Of a stretch of 64,000 nt of DNA, positions 51,911 through 61,255 are shown one piece after another. The first letter of the stretch is position 1. The number at the start of each line of letters is the position of its first letter. The stretch comes from Legionella steelei (GTDB lineage Bacteria > Pseudomonadota > Gammaproteobacteria > Legionellales > Legionellaceae), in contig NZ_LNYY01000021.1 in the NCBI RefSeq assembly GCF_001468005.1, forward strand, positions 248,637 through 312,636, given 5' to 3'. The position numbers and the translations under genes are program-made. The notes under the pieces are model-generated. The model was not told where the DNA came from, made no database searches, and saw only the letters and a list, made by a program, of their open reading frames with translations.

Positions 51911-53494
51911 ATGAATGATGATATGAACAAATACATAGAGGATTTTCTTAGTGAGGCAAATAATCATATCAAAAATATGAATTTGACACTTATTGATTGG
52001 GAAAAAGCTCCAGACAATAAGAAAAACCTCCAAGATATTTTTCGTTTTGCTCATACGTTCAAAAGTATTTCTGCAACAATGGGGTTTCAAAAAATAGCCA
52101 ATTTAAATCATGCTATTGAAGATTTATTAGATGCGATTCGCACTCAAAAAATTCCACTCAATAAGTGTATTAATCTTTTATTTAATTGCTTTGATTTTTT
52201 AAAAGAAAGCTTAAAAGAAATCTCAGAAGGAAAGCCTGAGCCTGCTACAGAGACACTGATTCAACAAATTAAATTGGTATTATCGCATGATGAGAAACAA
52301 ATGGCTGATCTCTCAACGCTCAACTCGTTGGGTACTCTGGAGGCAGTGACAAGCATCGAAGTAAAAGTTGACCGTCTCGATAAGTTACTCAATCTGACGA
52401 AAGAATTACTCATTAACAAAATGAGGTTAGAAAGTTTAAGCGAAACGATTCAATCCTCAGAATTAACTGCAACTGTGGGTATTCTGAATCAAACTCTCAA
52501 CGAGTTACAGTATCATGTCATGCAAATTCGACTCGTGCCTGTAGGATTTGTTTTCGATCGTTTTTCACGCATGGTCAGAGATCTTGCGAAACAGCAAAAA
52601 AAACAAGTGACATTGCATACAGAAGGTAGAGATATCGAGGTTGATCGCTCACTAATCGACGCGATAAGTGAGTCTCTTGCGCACTTAATCAAAAATGCGA
52701 TTGATCATGGCTTAGAATCCTCTGATATGAGAAAGGCGAAAAAGAAAGCTGCAGAGGGAAGTATTACATTAAGTGCAAAACATCAAAAAGAGTTTGTAGT
52801 TATTGAAGTGAATGATGATGGTGCTGGACTTGATCTTGAGTCCATCAAAAATATTGCAATACGCCGTAATTTATTACCAACAAGCGCAGCAAAACCAGAA
52901 GTTACAAATGCTATCTTTTCTGGGATTTCTACTACTGAAAAAGTGACGGATATTTCAGGAAGAGGGCTAGGCTTGTCTATAGTCAAACAGACAATTGAAT
53001 CCATTAATGGAACGATTGCTGTCGCCACTGAAAAGGGAAAAGGAACTCAATTTACGATAAAAATCCCACTAACCTTAACTGTTATTCTTGTTTTATTAGT
53101 GCGTCAAGGCAAGCAGATTTACGCACTTCCCTTAAACAGTATCGAACGTTTAATCAATATATCGCGTCAGGAAACAGCAAGCCTCTTGCATCAAGAAGCT
53201 TTTGTATATGAGCAAATAAACGTTCCTCTGTTGCGTTTATCCGTTCTCTTTAGAGAAAAAGTAGTGATAGAAGAACGGCAATCCATTGTTGTCTTAAGAA
53301 AAGAAGAAGAACTATTAGGTTTAATTGTAGATACGTTGCTTACCACTGAAGAAATTATTACCCAACCTATCAATCCAAGCCTTCGCGGTAGTAAATTATT
53401 CTCTGGCACGGCATTATTAGGATCAGGAGAGACGATTTTAATTGTAGATATCGATGAACTTTTTCTATGTTTAAAATCAAAACATGCAGGATGA
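51911..53494 (+). CDS. cheA: CheA-type histidine kinase
   Basis: 527 residues from MNDDMNKYIEDFLSEANNHI. Domains: Hpt with the phospho-His near residue 48 in IFRFAHTFKSISATMGF; dimerisation helices (RLDKLLNLTKELLINKMRLE); ATPase with N box HLIKNAIDHGLES, G1 EVNDDGAGLDLES and G2 ISGRGLGLSIVKQ; and a C-terminal CheW-like domain from about residue 390 (RQGKQIYALPLNSIERLINI). There is no separate CheY/CheB-binding P2 domain, so it is a short CheA. Start at 51911 follows AGGTGG; the GTG at 51902 is less likely. It should phosphorylate the adjacent CheY. Confidence 0.93.
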   Translation: MNDDMNKYIEDFLSEANNHIKNMNLTLIDWEKAPDNKKNLQDIFRFAHTFKSISATMGFQKIANLNHAIEDLLDAIRTQKIPLNKCINLLFNCFDFLKESLKEISEGKPEPATETLIQQIKLVLSHDEKQMADLSTLNSLGTLEAVTSIEVKVDRLDKLLNLTKELLINKMRLESLSETIQSSELTATVGILNQTLNELQYHVMQIRLVPVGFVFDRFSRMVRDLAKQQKKQVTLHTEGRDIEVDRSLIDAISESLAHLIKNAIDHGLESSDMRKAKKKAAEGSITLSAKHQKEFVVIEVNDDGAGLDLESIKNIAIRRNLLPTSAAKPEVTNAIFSGISTTEKVTDISGRGLGLSIVKQTIESINGTIAVATEKGKGTQFTIKIPLTLTVILVLLVRQGKQIYALPLNSIERLINISRQETASLLHQEAFVYEQINVPLLRLSVLFREKVVIEERQSIVVLRKEEELLGLIVDTLLTTEEIITQPINPSLRGSKLFSGTALLGSGETILIVDIDELFLCLKSKHAG

Positions 53495-53500
53495 GTCATT

Positions 53501-54148
53501 ATGAAGATAGAGAAACGATTCAATGAGTTAATGAGCTTTGCGGCATCAGAAGCAACCTTTGCATTTTCAAAATTATTAAACCAGCAGATGACGCTGGCAG
53601 GCACTGACGTCAGTGTGCAAGTATGTGAGGTCCAAAGTAGCATTAAAGAGAGCATCAAAGAAGAAGTTGCCCAGATTAATCCCAACTTGGGAGGTGCTGT
53701 CATTATGACTACCCCATTGCTTGGTACTTTAGAGGGTTTTGGTTCATATATTTTACCAAGAACTTCTGCTTTAAAAATCTGTGATGTGCTTTTGCATAGA
53801 AACCTTGGGTCAACTATTCAATTAGGAAGCCTTGAAGAGTCTGCTCTATTGGAGTCGGGAAATATAGTTGTTGGCTGTTTTTTAAATGCTTTAGGTTATG
53901 TGTCCGTATTAGATAATATTTTGCATAAAAAAATGACTCTTACGGTTAGTGCCGATAATGAGATTCCTAATTTAAGTTATATAAGCTCTAAAAGTGAATA
54001 TAGAATTCGTGTTAGCTTTTATATGAAACATATCGTTCAAGAGGATCATCAGTGTGCTGATATTGATGGGATTTGTGTTTTTTTCTTTGACAGTGCTAAA
54101 GTGACAGAACGATTAAATATGCCACACAATCCTGAAAAGAGTTGGTGA
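53501..54148 (+). CDS. cheC: CheC-like CheY-P phosphatase
   Basis: 215 residues, starting six bases after the cheA stop. One phosphatase helix is clear, EESALLESGNIVVGCFLNAL near residue 115 (CheC pattern E-x3-N-x-x-G-x-x-L-N-A-L); a second, weaker one lies near residue 15 (RFNELMSFAASEATFAFSKL). CheC and CheX remove phosphate from CheY where CheZ is absent, which fits this operon. Only one helix has the full Glu/Asn pair, so it may be a one-site version. An alternative is a CheC-derived adaptor without activity. Confidence 0.78.
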   Translation: MKIEKRFNELMSFAASEATFAFSKLLNQQMTLAGTDVSVQVCEVQSSIKESIKEEVAQINPNLGGAVIMTTPLLGTLEGFGSYILPRTSALKICDVLLHRNLGSTIQLGSLEESALLESGNIVVGCFLNALGYVSVLDNILHKKMTLTVSADNEIPNLSYISSKSEYRIRVSFYMKHIVQEDHQCADIDGICVFFFDSAKVTERLNMPHNPEKSW

Positions 54149-54497
54149 ACTCATAATAGATTGTCACTGCTTTTTTCGGTAGAGGGTTGTGTTTCTTGCA
54201 TTTCCCTATTAATAATAAATTAATATTAAAATGTTATTATTAAGTTGTAGCGATATCATCTCCTAGGTTATAAATCATACACTATCGCTACTTTAAACTT
54301 TTCTATATACAAACATCAAAAACATAACCGGTGTTATCTCGAGTGACGCGAAACCCTGCCACTATTCTTTTTTCTCATACCCCTGATTGATACATCGAAA
54401 CCAGCTTTGCTTATTGGATTGAATGACACGTAATAGTTATTTAATCATTTTTTACTATAATTAAACAAAAAGCATCCTTTTATAGGGGACAAATCCT
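54149..54497. other. AT-rich intergenic region
   Basis: About 350 bases after the chemosensory operon, with runs such as TTAATAATAAATTAATATTA near 54209. No terminator hairpin or gene is recognised. The AGGGGA site at 54484 serves the next gene. Confidence 0.35.
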
Positions 54498-56363
54498 ATG
54501 ATATTCAAAATTGCAGGTGTGGCTACGACACTTAGCTTTGATGTACTACAGGATGTCATTTTGCGCGCATTAAAAAGCGAAGGTAAAGAATTTACGATTG
54601 AGGTTTTTGATGAGCGTGATAACCATATAGCCTCTGCACTCATCGATGTATCTGGTTCATCTGTTGCACTTGACGAACTACCTCTTACAGAACATTTTAA
54701 AAACACTCACATAGACAATCCAACGGCAATTGTTGCGCAAAAAAATACAATTCTAGCTGCCTTAACGAACTCACTAACACAACTCAATGACGAAATTAAA
54801 AGACAGCCCGGACGGGTGGCTGAGCAACTCGTTAAGTACCGAGAGCTTTTTATGTATTACCCTTTTGAGGCATCGGCACTACATCAATTTATTCATAACA
54901 ATAAAGAATATCAAAGCGTCTTTGAAGCGTTTTTACCCGGATTCTCTCAACTGAGCACAAAGGAATTTCAAACAGCATTAGGAGGTCTTTATGGAGAATT
55001 CGTTTCTCGAGAAAAAGACCTTGCTTCAACTCTAATCGATGAAGAACAAAGAAAAGATATTGTTCGCAAGTCTGAAGCGAGCGTCGCTCGTAAACAAGGA
55101 GAAATGGCCGCTTTCCTTGCTGCCCCCCAAAATGTACCTATGCTTGTTTTTTTGGCTGGTGAATTACCAAAATTCGCAGTCGCCGCTGCAGCTTGGGATA
55201 GCTACTCGAGAAGCGCTCAAGAAAAGCATGCTCAAAAGCAAAAAGAACTCGAGGAGCAATTTAATCACGCCAGGCAAAAAGAAATCTTAGCAACTGATAC
55301 GCGTTTGCAAACGTATGCTCGAAGTGTGTTGGGCTTATACATTAAACAGTTCCCGGAACAATACAAGGAAGCTACCAGGATTGATATCCCAGAGCAGTTT
55401 TTAAAACATGCAGGCATGAGGCAAAAAATTATAAAGCTATTATTCCCAGCCGAACCTAGAATGGACCTAACTAAACCTTTAAAACAGCCTGATTTTGAAC
55501 ACGTGCTTGCATTAATTAATAATGATTCTTTGGTCAACAATCCCAAATTGATGGATTTATATGTTCATGAATATATTGACAACTATTCTCACAAACAAAA
55601 TTTCAAAGAGTATAACCTGTCCTATCTGTTTTTAGATAAATTTCATATGAGCGAGAGCACGTTTGAAAAGACTAATCTTGCAAATTCAACCTTATCCAAT
55701 GGCCGCTTTTTCAATGCAAGTTTTGAGAAAGCCATTTTAACTAATGCTGATTTACACGGCTCTGACTTTTCTTTTGCCAATTTTTCGGGCGCAGATTTGC
55801 GTGGCGCAAATCTCAAGGGAGCCATACTCGATTATGTCCACTGGGGGCGTGCTGTACTTTCTGAGAGTACAGTAATTGATTGGGATAAGTATGGTGCAGA
55901 TATCATATTAAGCCAGTTAAAAGCTATTGGCCAGGCAACGGATTTAAATAGAGCGCAACAAAAGGCGGAAGCGAAACAGTGTATCAATTTGATTTTACCC
56001 AAGATCAGTTCGAATAAATCTTTATTAAAACTGGTTGCGCTTATTGAGGGTAAACACAAGGACTACGCATACCTTAGAGAGGAACAAGCGCAGTGGCGTT
56101 TTAACCAATATGGAAATACGAGAACATGGTCAACCATCATTGGCCGAATTAAGGAACAGTTAGACTGCAATGTTGCCCTGGAGGGTAAAAAGCAAGAAGA
56201 GGAAAAGGAGAGCTATACCGGAGAAGAGTACAAAACCTTTCTTAAAATCATGGACGAGCATCGAGGCCGAGGGTTTGGATCTGTTTCTCATTCCAAATTA
56301 TATGAACATTTTTCTGAGGATGAGCTGAATGGTATACAATCAATGAAGATTTCTAAAAAATAG
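54498..56363 (+). CDS. Pentapeptide-repeat protein (candidate effector)
   Basis: 621 residues, no signal peptide. A central coiled-coil segment (AQEKHAQKQKELEEQFNHAR) precedes a pentapeptide-repeat block of about 15 units at residues 380-455: STFEKTNLANSTLSNGRFFN, ASFEKAILTNADLHGSDFSF, ANFSGADLRGANLKGAILDY. Such repeats form a square right-handed beta-helix used for protein binding. The N-terminal and C-terminal regions are unrecognised; the C-terminus is Glu/Lys-rich (GKKQEEEKESYTGEEYKTF), similar to type IV effector tails. Effector status is inferred. Confidence 0.72.
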   Translation: MIFKIAGVATTLSFDVLQDVILRALKSEGKEFTIEVFDERDNHIASALIDVSGSSVALDELPLTEHFKNTHIDNPTAIVAQKNTILAALTNSLTQLNDEIKRQPGRVAEQLVKYRELFMYYPFEASALHQFIHNNKEYQSVFEAFLPGFSQLSTKEFQTALGGLYGEFVSREKDLASTLIDEEQRKDIVRKSEASVARKQGEMAAFLAAPQNVPMLVFLAGELPKFAVAAAAWDSYSRSAQEKHAQKQKELEEQFNHARQKEILATDTRLQTYARSVLGLYIKQFPEQYKEATRIDIPEQFLKHAGMRQKIIKLLFPAEPRMDLTKPLKQPDFEHVLALINNDSLVNNPKLMDLYVHEYIDNYSHKQNFKEYNLSYLFLDKFHMSESTFEKTNLANSTLSNGRFFNASFEKAILTNADLHGSDFSFANFSGADLRGANLKGAILDYVHWGRAVLSESTVIDWDKYGADIILSQLKAIGQATDLNRAQQKAEAKQCINLILPKISSNKSLLKLVALIEGKHKDYAYLREEQAQWRFNQYGNTRTWSTIIGRIKEQLDCNVALEGKKQEEEKESYTGEEYKTFLKIMDEHRGRGFGSVSHSKLYEHFSEDELNGIQSMKISKK

Positions 56364-56516
56364 ATGTCAATGTAACCATACTAGAGTAAGTCACACACTT
56401 TGTTGGTAATCACATCTTCTCAATGTGTACAAATACCGATATAATTGCACAACGATTAAAAAGCATTCTGCTCATAAATACAATCGTCTATTATCCTGAT
56501 TTAAGAAGAAGCCATC

Positions 56517-57725
56517 ATGCTATCCAGGTTATTTCAGCTACCACTTGTAGCGCTCATTGTTATCTCACTATTGGGTTGCTGTATGGAAATCGACATTTCC
56601 TTGCCCAGTTTTCCTAGCATTATGACGTTTTTCGGCAGCACAGAAGCACAAGTCCAAAGCACTTTAAGTCTTAATTTTTTAGCATTCTGCCTTTCTGGTT
56701 TGCTCTATGGTCCATTATCTGAAGCTCTAGGGCGACGTGGTTTAATGCTTTTTGGAGCAACCTGTTTCTTAATTGGGGCAGTTGGTTGTGTGTTTTCATT
56801 TTCGATATACCAATTAATGTTTTGGCGTTTTATTCAAGGTTTGGGCGCAAGTAGCACGGTAGTGATGGGGTTTGCCATGGTCTCGGATCGGTATCATGGC
56901 GAAGTGGCTGCACATTATATTGGTAAAATTAATGCTTATGTTACTATTTTTATGGCAGCAGCGCCTATTTTAGGCAGTGCCATTATCAACTATTTTACTT
57001 GGCGCGCTAATTTTTCCTTCGTAGCTATGATTGCTTTGATTTCATGGTTTTTTTTGATATGGCAATTACCGGAAACCAAAACTGAAAAACAACCTTTAAA
57101 AGTTTCGACCCTCTTTAAAGACTATTGGACGGTTTCCACACATGGGCCGTTTTTAATTTATGCCAGCATGCCCAATATGTTAGTTACAGCTTATTTAACT
57201 TTTGTCGGTAGTGCGTCGTTTTATTATATTAACACCTGTAAATTAACTTATTTCCAATTTGCCATGCAGCAAGGATTAATTGTCTTACTCTTTTCGCTTA
57301 CCAGTTTTTATGCTGAAAAAGTGATCAACCGAATTGGAAGCCGAAAAGCAGTTCATTTAGGGATGATGTGTTGTGCTATATCTATTGTGCTTTTTACTTA
57401 TTTCGCATTCCAGTATCCTGATTCACCACGTTTGATCACTTTTGCCATGTGCTGGTTGGCTGTGGGCTGCGCATTTCCGATGAGTGTGATTTTTGCACAA
57501 TCTTTGGAAATTTTACCGAATCTCAAGGGTGTGTGCTCTTCATTCATCATGTCAACGCGTTTGTTTATTTCATCTGGAGCTGTTGCTTTAACGGGCCTTT
57601 TATTTGATGGCTCGATGCGCCCCGTAGTCCTTGTTATTGATGGGGCTATCATTTTAGGATTGGGCATGTATTTTATCATAGAACGCAAAATGCTTCCTAA
57701 AGACAGCCTAGTAAATGCCGCTTGA
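56517..57725 (+). CDS. MFS drug-efflux transporter, Bcr/CflA family
   Basis: 402 residues with twelve membrane helices. TM1 has the Bcr/CflA signature EIDISLPSFPSIMTFFGST; the MFS loop 2-3 motif is GPLSEALGRRGLML, and motif C-like WRFIQGLGASSTVVMGFAMV follows. The family exports chloramphenicol-like drugs, bicyclomycin or small metabolites by proton antiport in the inner membrane. The gene is single and followed by a palindromic repeat with T-run that may end transcription. The substrate is not predictable. Confidence 0.88.
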   Translation: MLSRLFQLPLVALIVISLLGCCMEIDISLPSFPSIMTFFGSTEAQVQSTLSLNFLAFCLSGLLYGPLSEALGRRGLMLFGATCFLIGAVGCVFSFSIYQLMFWRFIQGLGASSTVVMGFAMVSDRYHGEVAAHYIGKINAYVTIFMAAAPILGSAIINYFTWRANFSFVAMIALISWFFLIWQLPETKTEKQPLKVSTLFKDYWTVSTHGPFLIYASMPNMLVTAYLTFVGSASFYYINTCKLTYFQFAMQQGLIVLLFSLTSFYAEKVINRIGSRKAVHLGMMCCAISIVLFTYFAFQYPDSPRLITFAMCWLAVGCAFPMSVIFAQSLEILPNLKGVCSSFIMSTRLFISSGAVALTGLLFDGSMRPVVLVIDGAIILGLGMYFIIERKMLPKDSLVNAA

Positions 57726-57738
57726 GATTCTTTGTATT

Positions 57739-57835
57739 GTAGCCTGGGTGAAGCGACGCGGAACCCGGGGAACAGCGTTTGATTTTTTATCTGCAATTCG
57801 GGCTACGGCTTTTCCTTCACCCAGGCTATTTTTTG
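57739..57835 (+). repeat. Long palindromic intergenic repeat (terminator-like), family D
   Basis: GTAGCCTGGGTGAAGCGACG at the left pairs with TTCACCCAGGCTA at the right; inner CGGAACCCGGGG and AATTCGGGCTAC add further pairing. T6 follows the right arm. It may terminate the upstream efflux gene. The TAGCCTGGGTGAAG motif is a known type of dispersed bacterial repeat. Confidence 0.7.
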
Positions 57836-57971
57836 ACTGCCAGCAATCGTGGTAGCTGCCTTAAATTTTTAATTGATGGGCCTGTTTGTTTTTATGAATT
57901 GATTGTGTTAAAAGTCATGTACCTAATGCTGCAATAACGCTGCAAATATCCTTTATTATCAAGAGATTTTC

Positions 57972-59273
57972 ATGGATGAAAATAATAATAAATCCCTAAC
58001 TTTCCGTGTTTGGGTAGTCTGTGCGCTGGGTTTGTTTATTGATGGTTATGATTTATATATTGCTTCAGTCGCAGAGCCATTCATTAATGCGATATATCAT
58101 CCTTCTGCGCTTATGATTGGTCTTACGCAGGCAGCAGCGCCTCTCGGTGCAGTATTCGGTGCAATCATTGTTGGGCGATTGGCGGATATGCTGGGTAGGA
58201 AAAGCATGCTCATTATCAATCTTATTTTTTTTGTATTTATTGCTATTTGTTCTGCTTTTGCCTGGAGTATCACTTCTCTTTGCATTTTTCGATTTCTACT
58301 TGGTTTTGGCGTTGGTGCTGATTATCCCATTTGTGCCGCCTACTTGGCCGAAATGATCCCTGCTCAAAAAAGTGGACAATTTATTGCAACTGCTATGTTT
58401 ATTAATTGTCTTGCTTCGCCAGTAGGCGTAATTGTTGCCTGGTTTTTATTTAAACTACATCCTCAGCTTGATGTCTGGCGGTGGATATTTGCTTCAGGGG
58501 CAATTCCTGCGATAGTAGGGCTGTTATTCAGAGCCAAGTTACCAGAAAGTTTTTTATGGAAAGTCCATCAAAATTTAAAACCGCAATCAAAACGTTCTGT
58601 TTTGACACATTACCGACTGATTTTTTCTCCAAGAATGATAAGAGTTACTCTGTGCCTTTGTTTTTGCTGGTTTTTATTAGACATATCCTATTATGGAATA
58701 GGACTATTTACTCCTTACGTGTTACACGCATTTAATCTGTCTAGTGACGTTAATTTCCTGAGTGCACAAACTGAGGTACTGAAAAGTACTTTAGTGGTCA
58801 ATGTTTTTGTGTCCTTAGGTGCTTTTGCCGTTATTTTTTTTGTTAATCAAGTACCGCTGATTAAACTGCAGCGAATAGGATTCTTTTTTTCATTTTTGGG
58901 ATTGCTAATCCTGAGCATAAGCTATCTGTTTCCAAGCCTCGGTATTATTTTTACCGGGTTTATATTATTCAATTTTTTTATAAACTTTGGTCCAGGAATT
59001 ACAACGTATCTTTTGCCAGCAAAGATCTATAGTCCTGAGTTTAAAGCTACAGGGCATGGCTTAGCGGCAGGGACTGGAAAATTGGGAGCATTTATTGGAA
59101 CTATATTTTTACCAATTTTCCAAGCCCGACTGGGTATCTATCTGACATTAGCTATTCTTGCTAGCACTCTTTTGCTGGGGTGGTTGTTCACAAAATGGCT
59201 AGAACAAGAAGAAAATAAATTAACTAATTTCTCGGATTCAATTTCTGAAAGTACATTGTTATCAACGTCTTGA
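57972..59273 (+). CDS. MFS transporter in operon with the phosphonate oxygenases
   Basis: 433 residues, twelve helices, metabolite:H+ symporter type. The N-terminus has FIDGYDLYIASVAEPFINAI and the loop GRLADMLGRKSMLI; RFLLGFGVGADYPICAAYLA in TM4 is typical of phosphate, sugar and aromatic-acid symporters. Only eleven bases separate its stop from the PhnY-like start, and the PhnZ-like gene then overlaps by four bases, so all three are one transcription unit. The inferred substrate is therefore a phosphonate (such as 2-aminoethylphosphonate or its trimethyl form). Classical phnYZ clusters mostly use ABC importers, which makes this pairing unusual. Confidence 0.83.
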   Translation: MDENNNKSLTFRVWVVCALGLFIDGYDLYIASVAEPFINAIYHPSALMIGLTQAAAPLGAVFGAIIVGRLADMLGRKSMLIINLIFFVFIAICSAFAWSITSLCIFRFLLGFGVGADYPICAAYLAEMIPAQKSGQFIATAMFINCLASPVGVIVAWFLFKLHPQLDVWRWIFASGAIPAIVGLLFRAKLPESFLWKVHQNLKPQSKRSVLTHYRLIFSPRMIRVTLCLCFCWFLLDISYYGIGLFTPYVLHAFNLSSDVNFLSAQTEVLKSTLVVNVFVSLGAFAVIFFVNQVPLIKLQRIGFFFSFLGLLILSISYLFPSLGIIFTGFILFNFFINFGPGITTYLLPAKIYSPEFKATGHGLAAGTGKLGAFIGTIFLPIFQARLGIYLTLAILASTLLLGWLFTKWLEQEENKLTNFSDSISESTLLSTS

Positions 59274-59284
59274 AAGGTGAAATT

Positions 59285-60091
59285 ATGGATTATCAATTGA
59301 GTGAAGAACAACACCGTTTTTGGAAAGAGCAGGGATTTGTGTTCATATCCAATTTTCTTTTTGGGGATATGAAACAACAACTGCAAAGGTGGTGTGATGA
59401 GTTAACATCCTGGCCTGAAACACCAGGAAAATGGATGAAATATTTTGAAATGAATGCCCAGGGAGAACGTCAACTTTGTCGCGTTGAAAATTTTATTGAT
59501 TATCATCAAGGAATGCATGAGGTTGCCAATAGTGTGCGCACTATAAACTTAGTCTCTTCATTAATGGGAGAGCAAGCTGCGATTTTCAAAGAAAAAATTA
59601 ACTATAAATTTCCCGGTGGCGGGGGATTTAAGCCACATCAAGATGCTCCGGCGTTTATTAGTTTTAAGCAGCGTTTTCACATCACAATGATGGTGGCTAT
59701 AGATGATTGCACTTTAGAAAATGGGTGTTTGCAAGTGGTTAAAGGCGGTGCGAATAAGCCGACAATTCTTCCTCAAGAGGCTGACGGTTCCATTAAAAAT
59801 GAGATGGCTTCCAAATTTCACTGGTCTCCAATTGAATGTAAGACAGGAGATATTATTTTATTTGACTCCTATCTACCCCATTATTCTGAGCCTAATCGCA
59901 GTAATAATCCTCGTCGGGCAATTTTTATTACCTTTAGTAAATTTTCTGAAGGTGGGTTTAAACGTGATGCCTATTATAAGGACAAGCGAGAACACTTTCC
60001 GCCTGACTGTGAGCGTGACCCCAATAAAGATTATTCAGCAGGCGCTGCCATTTATAATGTTGCTAATCCTATTTCTGAAGTGATGCTATGA
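59285..60091 (+). CDS. PhnY/TmpA-like Fe(II)/2-oxoglutarate dioxygenase
   Basis: 268 residues of the phytanoyl-CoA dioxygenase (PhyH) family. Iron ligands: His and Asp in FKPHQDAPAF near residue 120 and the distal His in DSYLPHYSEPN near 202; the 2-oxoglutarate Arg lies in NPRRAIFITF. Because the next gene is a PhnZ-type HD oxygenase, this enzyme should be the first step, stereospecific hydroxylation of 2-aminoethylphosphonate (PhnY) or 2-(trimethylammonio)ethylphosphonate (TmpA). The two cannot be told apart here. AAAGGTGA precedes the ATG. Reassignment to a general hydroxylase would need loss of the PhnZ link. Confidence 0.78.
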   Translation: MDYQLSEEQHRFWKEQGFVFISNFLFGDMKQQLQRWCDELTSWPETPGKWMKYFEMNAQGERQLCRVENFIDYHQGMHEVANSVRTINLVSSLMGEQAAIFKEKINYKFPGGGGFKPHQDAPAFISFKQRFHITMMVAIDDCTLENGCLQVVKGGANKPTILPQEADGSIKNEMASKFHWSPIECKTGDIILFDSYLPHYSEPNRSNNPRRAIFITFSKFSEGGFKRDAYYKDKREHFPPDCERDPNKDYSAGAAIYNVANPISEVML

Positions 60092-60768
60092 ATACCATAA
60101 ATTATATTGATCAAAAAATTGATAAGGTTTTTCACTATTTATATGATGCTAAAAATTTGGATTACATAGGAGAGCCTGTTTCCCAATTTGAACATGCACT
60201 ACAGTGTGCTTATTTTGCCGAGCAAGCAGGGCATAGTCAGGAAGTCATTCTTGCATGCTTATTTCATGATATAGGACATTATGTTTTGGACAATCAAAAT
60301 AGGATGGCTGATTTAGGTGTAGTACATCATGAATGGATAGGGGCGAGTTTAGCCTATGGGCTAGGATTCTCTGCAAAAGTTGCTTTGCTCATTGGCCATC
60401 ACGTGAATGCCAAGCGTTATCTGGCAGGAAAGAAAAAAGAGTATTTTGAGCGTTTATCTGCAGCAAGTAAAAAAACGCTTTTTTTTCAAGGCGGGGTGAT
60501 GCTTGAAGAAGAGATGGTGCTTTTTGAAAAAAATATCCATTTTAAAGACATATTACGTGTGCGGGTTAATGATGAAAAAGCCAAAGAAATGGACATAGAG
60601 ATCCCCGACCTTACTTATTATCGCCCTTATTTATACAGGCATTTTGAGGAAACTGAGAGAACAACTGAGAGCATAATGCTCCCCGATTATGTTGATGATA
60701 AATGGGTAGAGCAATTTAAAGCATTTCTGGAGAGTGAATGCTATGAGAAAGCGAGTATGTTGGGTTGA
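60088..60768 (+). CDS. PhnZ/TmpB-like HD-domain diiron oxygenase
   Basis: 226 residues. The HD fold shows LDYIGEPVSQFEHALQCAYF (Tyr and Glu of the substrate loop, then the first His ligand), CLFHDIGHYV (His-Asp), VVHHEWIGASLAY and LIGHHVNAKRYL. The Y-x-x-E-P-V-S-Q-x-E-H-A-L-Q-x-A string is the signature of the phosphonate-linked HD oxygenases. PhnZ uses a mixed-valent di-iron centre and O2 to cleave the C-P bond of hydroxylated aminoethylphosphonate, yielding glycine and phosphate; TmpB yields glycine betaine. The ATG overlaps the PhnY stop (ATGA), so they are translated together. The extra ~35 C-terminal residues compared with PhnZ are unexplained. Confidence 0.85.
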   Translation: MNTINYIDQKIDKVFHYLYDAKNLDYIGEPVSQFEHALQCAYFAEQAGHSQEVILACLFHDIGHYVLDNQNRMADLGVVHHEWIGASLAYGLGFSAKVALLIGHHVNAKRYLAGKKKEYFERLSAASKKTLFFQGGVMLEEEMVLFEKNIHFKDILRVRVNDEKAKEMDIEIPDLTYYRPYLYRHFEETERTTESIMLPDYVDDKWVEQFKAFLESECYEKASMLG

Positions 60769-60778
60769 ATAACCCAAC
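60759..60778. terminator. Hairpin between convergent genes
   Basis: GTTGGGTT-GAAT-AACCCAAC is a perfect 8-bp stem spanning the stop codon of the PhnZ-like gene and touching the stop of the convergent small membrane gene. No long T-run follows, so termination efficiency is uncertain. Confidence 0.45.
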
Positions 60779-61014
60779 TATCCTAAGTGCATTAATGCGC
60801 CTATAAAAGATAAAAGAGGATTTGGCACTTCATGTGCAACGGGGGTGGCTGGAGTAAACAAATAAAGAATAAGTGTTATCAGAAAAATCAGTGCAGAAAC
60901 ATAAAATATAATTTTTACTGGAGATTTTGCTGAAGGATTTGTTCCTTTCTGTCTATATTCGATGACCCCTGAAATAATTGCTATAACTAAAAAAATAAAA
61001 GCTATTTTCAACAT
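60778..61014 (-). CDS. Small membrane protein (DUF1328-like)
   Basis: 78 residues: MLKIAFIFLVIAIISGVIEY, a polar linker, then VKIIFYVSALIFLITLILYL and a C-terminal hydrophobic end. Two-helix YtjA/DUF1328 proteins begin with the same L-x-x-A-x-I-F-L-V-(I/V)-A pattern. The middle linker is longer than usual. AAAGGAAAG precedes the ATG. Function unknown, inner membrane likely. Confidence 0.65.
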   Translation of the reverse strand: MLKIAFIFLVIAIISGVIEYRQKGTNPSAKSPVKIIFYVSALIFLITLILYLFTPATPVAHEVPNPLLSFIGALMHLG

Positions 61015-61255
61015 TTTATCTTTCCTTTTACAGAGTTAAGGATCATTCATCGCATTTTATGTAAAAACAAAAAAAGCGTGAGTACATTAAAAATACAACT
61101 GCTTATTAAAGAGTATAACAACGATTTTTAAAGAGTGCTTGGATATGCAATAATTGTTCTTTATGAAAAAATATCGATCTATTTAAAAAAAATGTTAAAA
61201 TAGAACCTGATCGTGTAAGCCGGTTGCCCGATTATCCCTCAAGGGCCAAGAATAA

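Noticed and set aside
54205-54245. Possible PmrA-type box (TTAATATTAA-like repeats) upstream of the pentapeptide protein
   Set aside because: The region is simply AT-rich, the spacing does not fit a clear tandem site and it is about 270 bases from the start codon.
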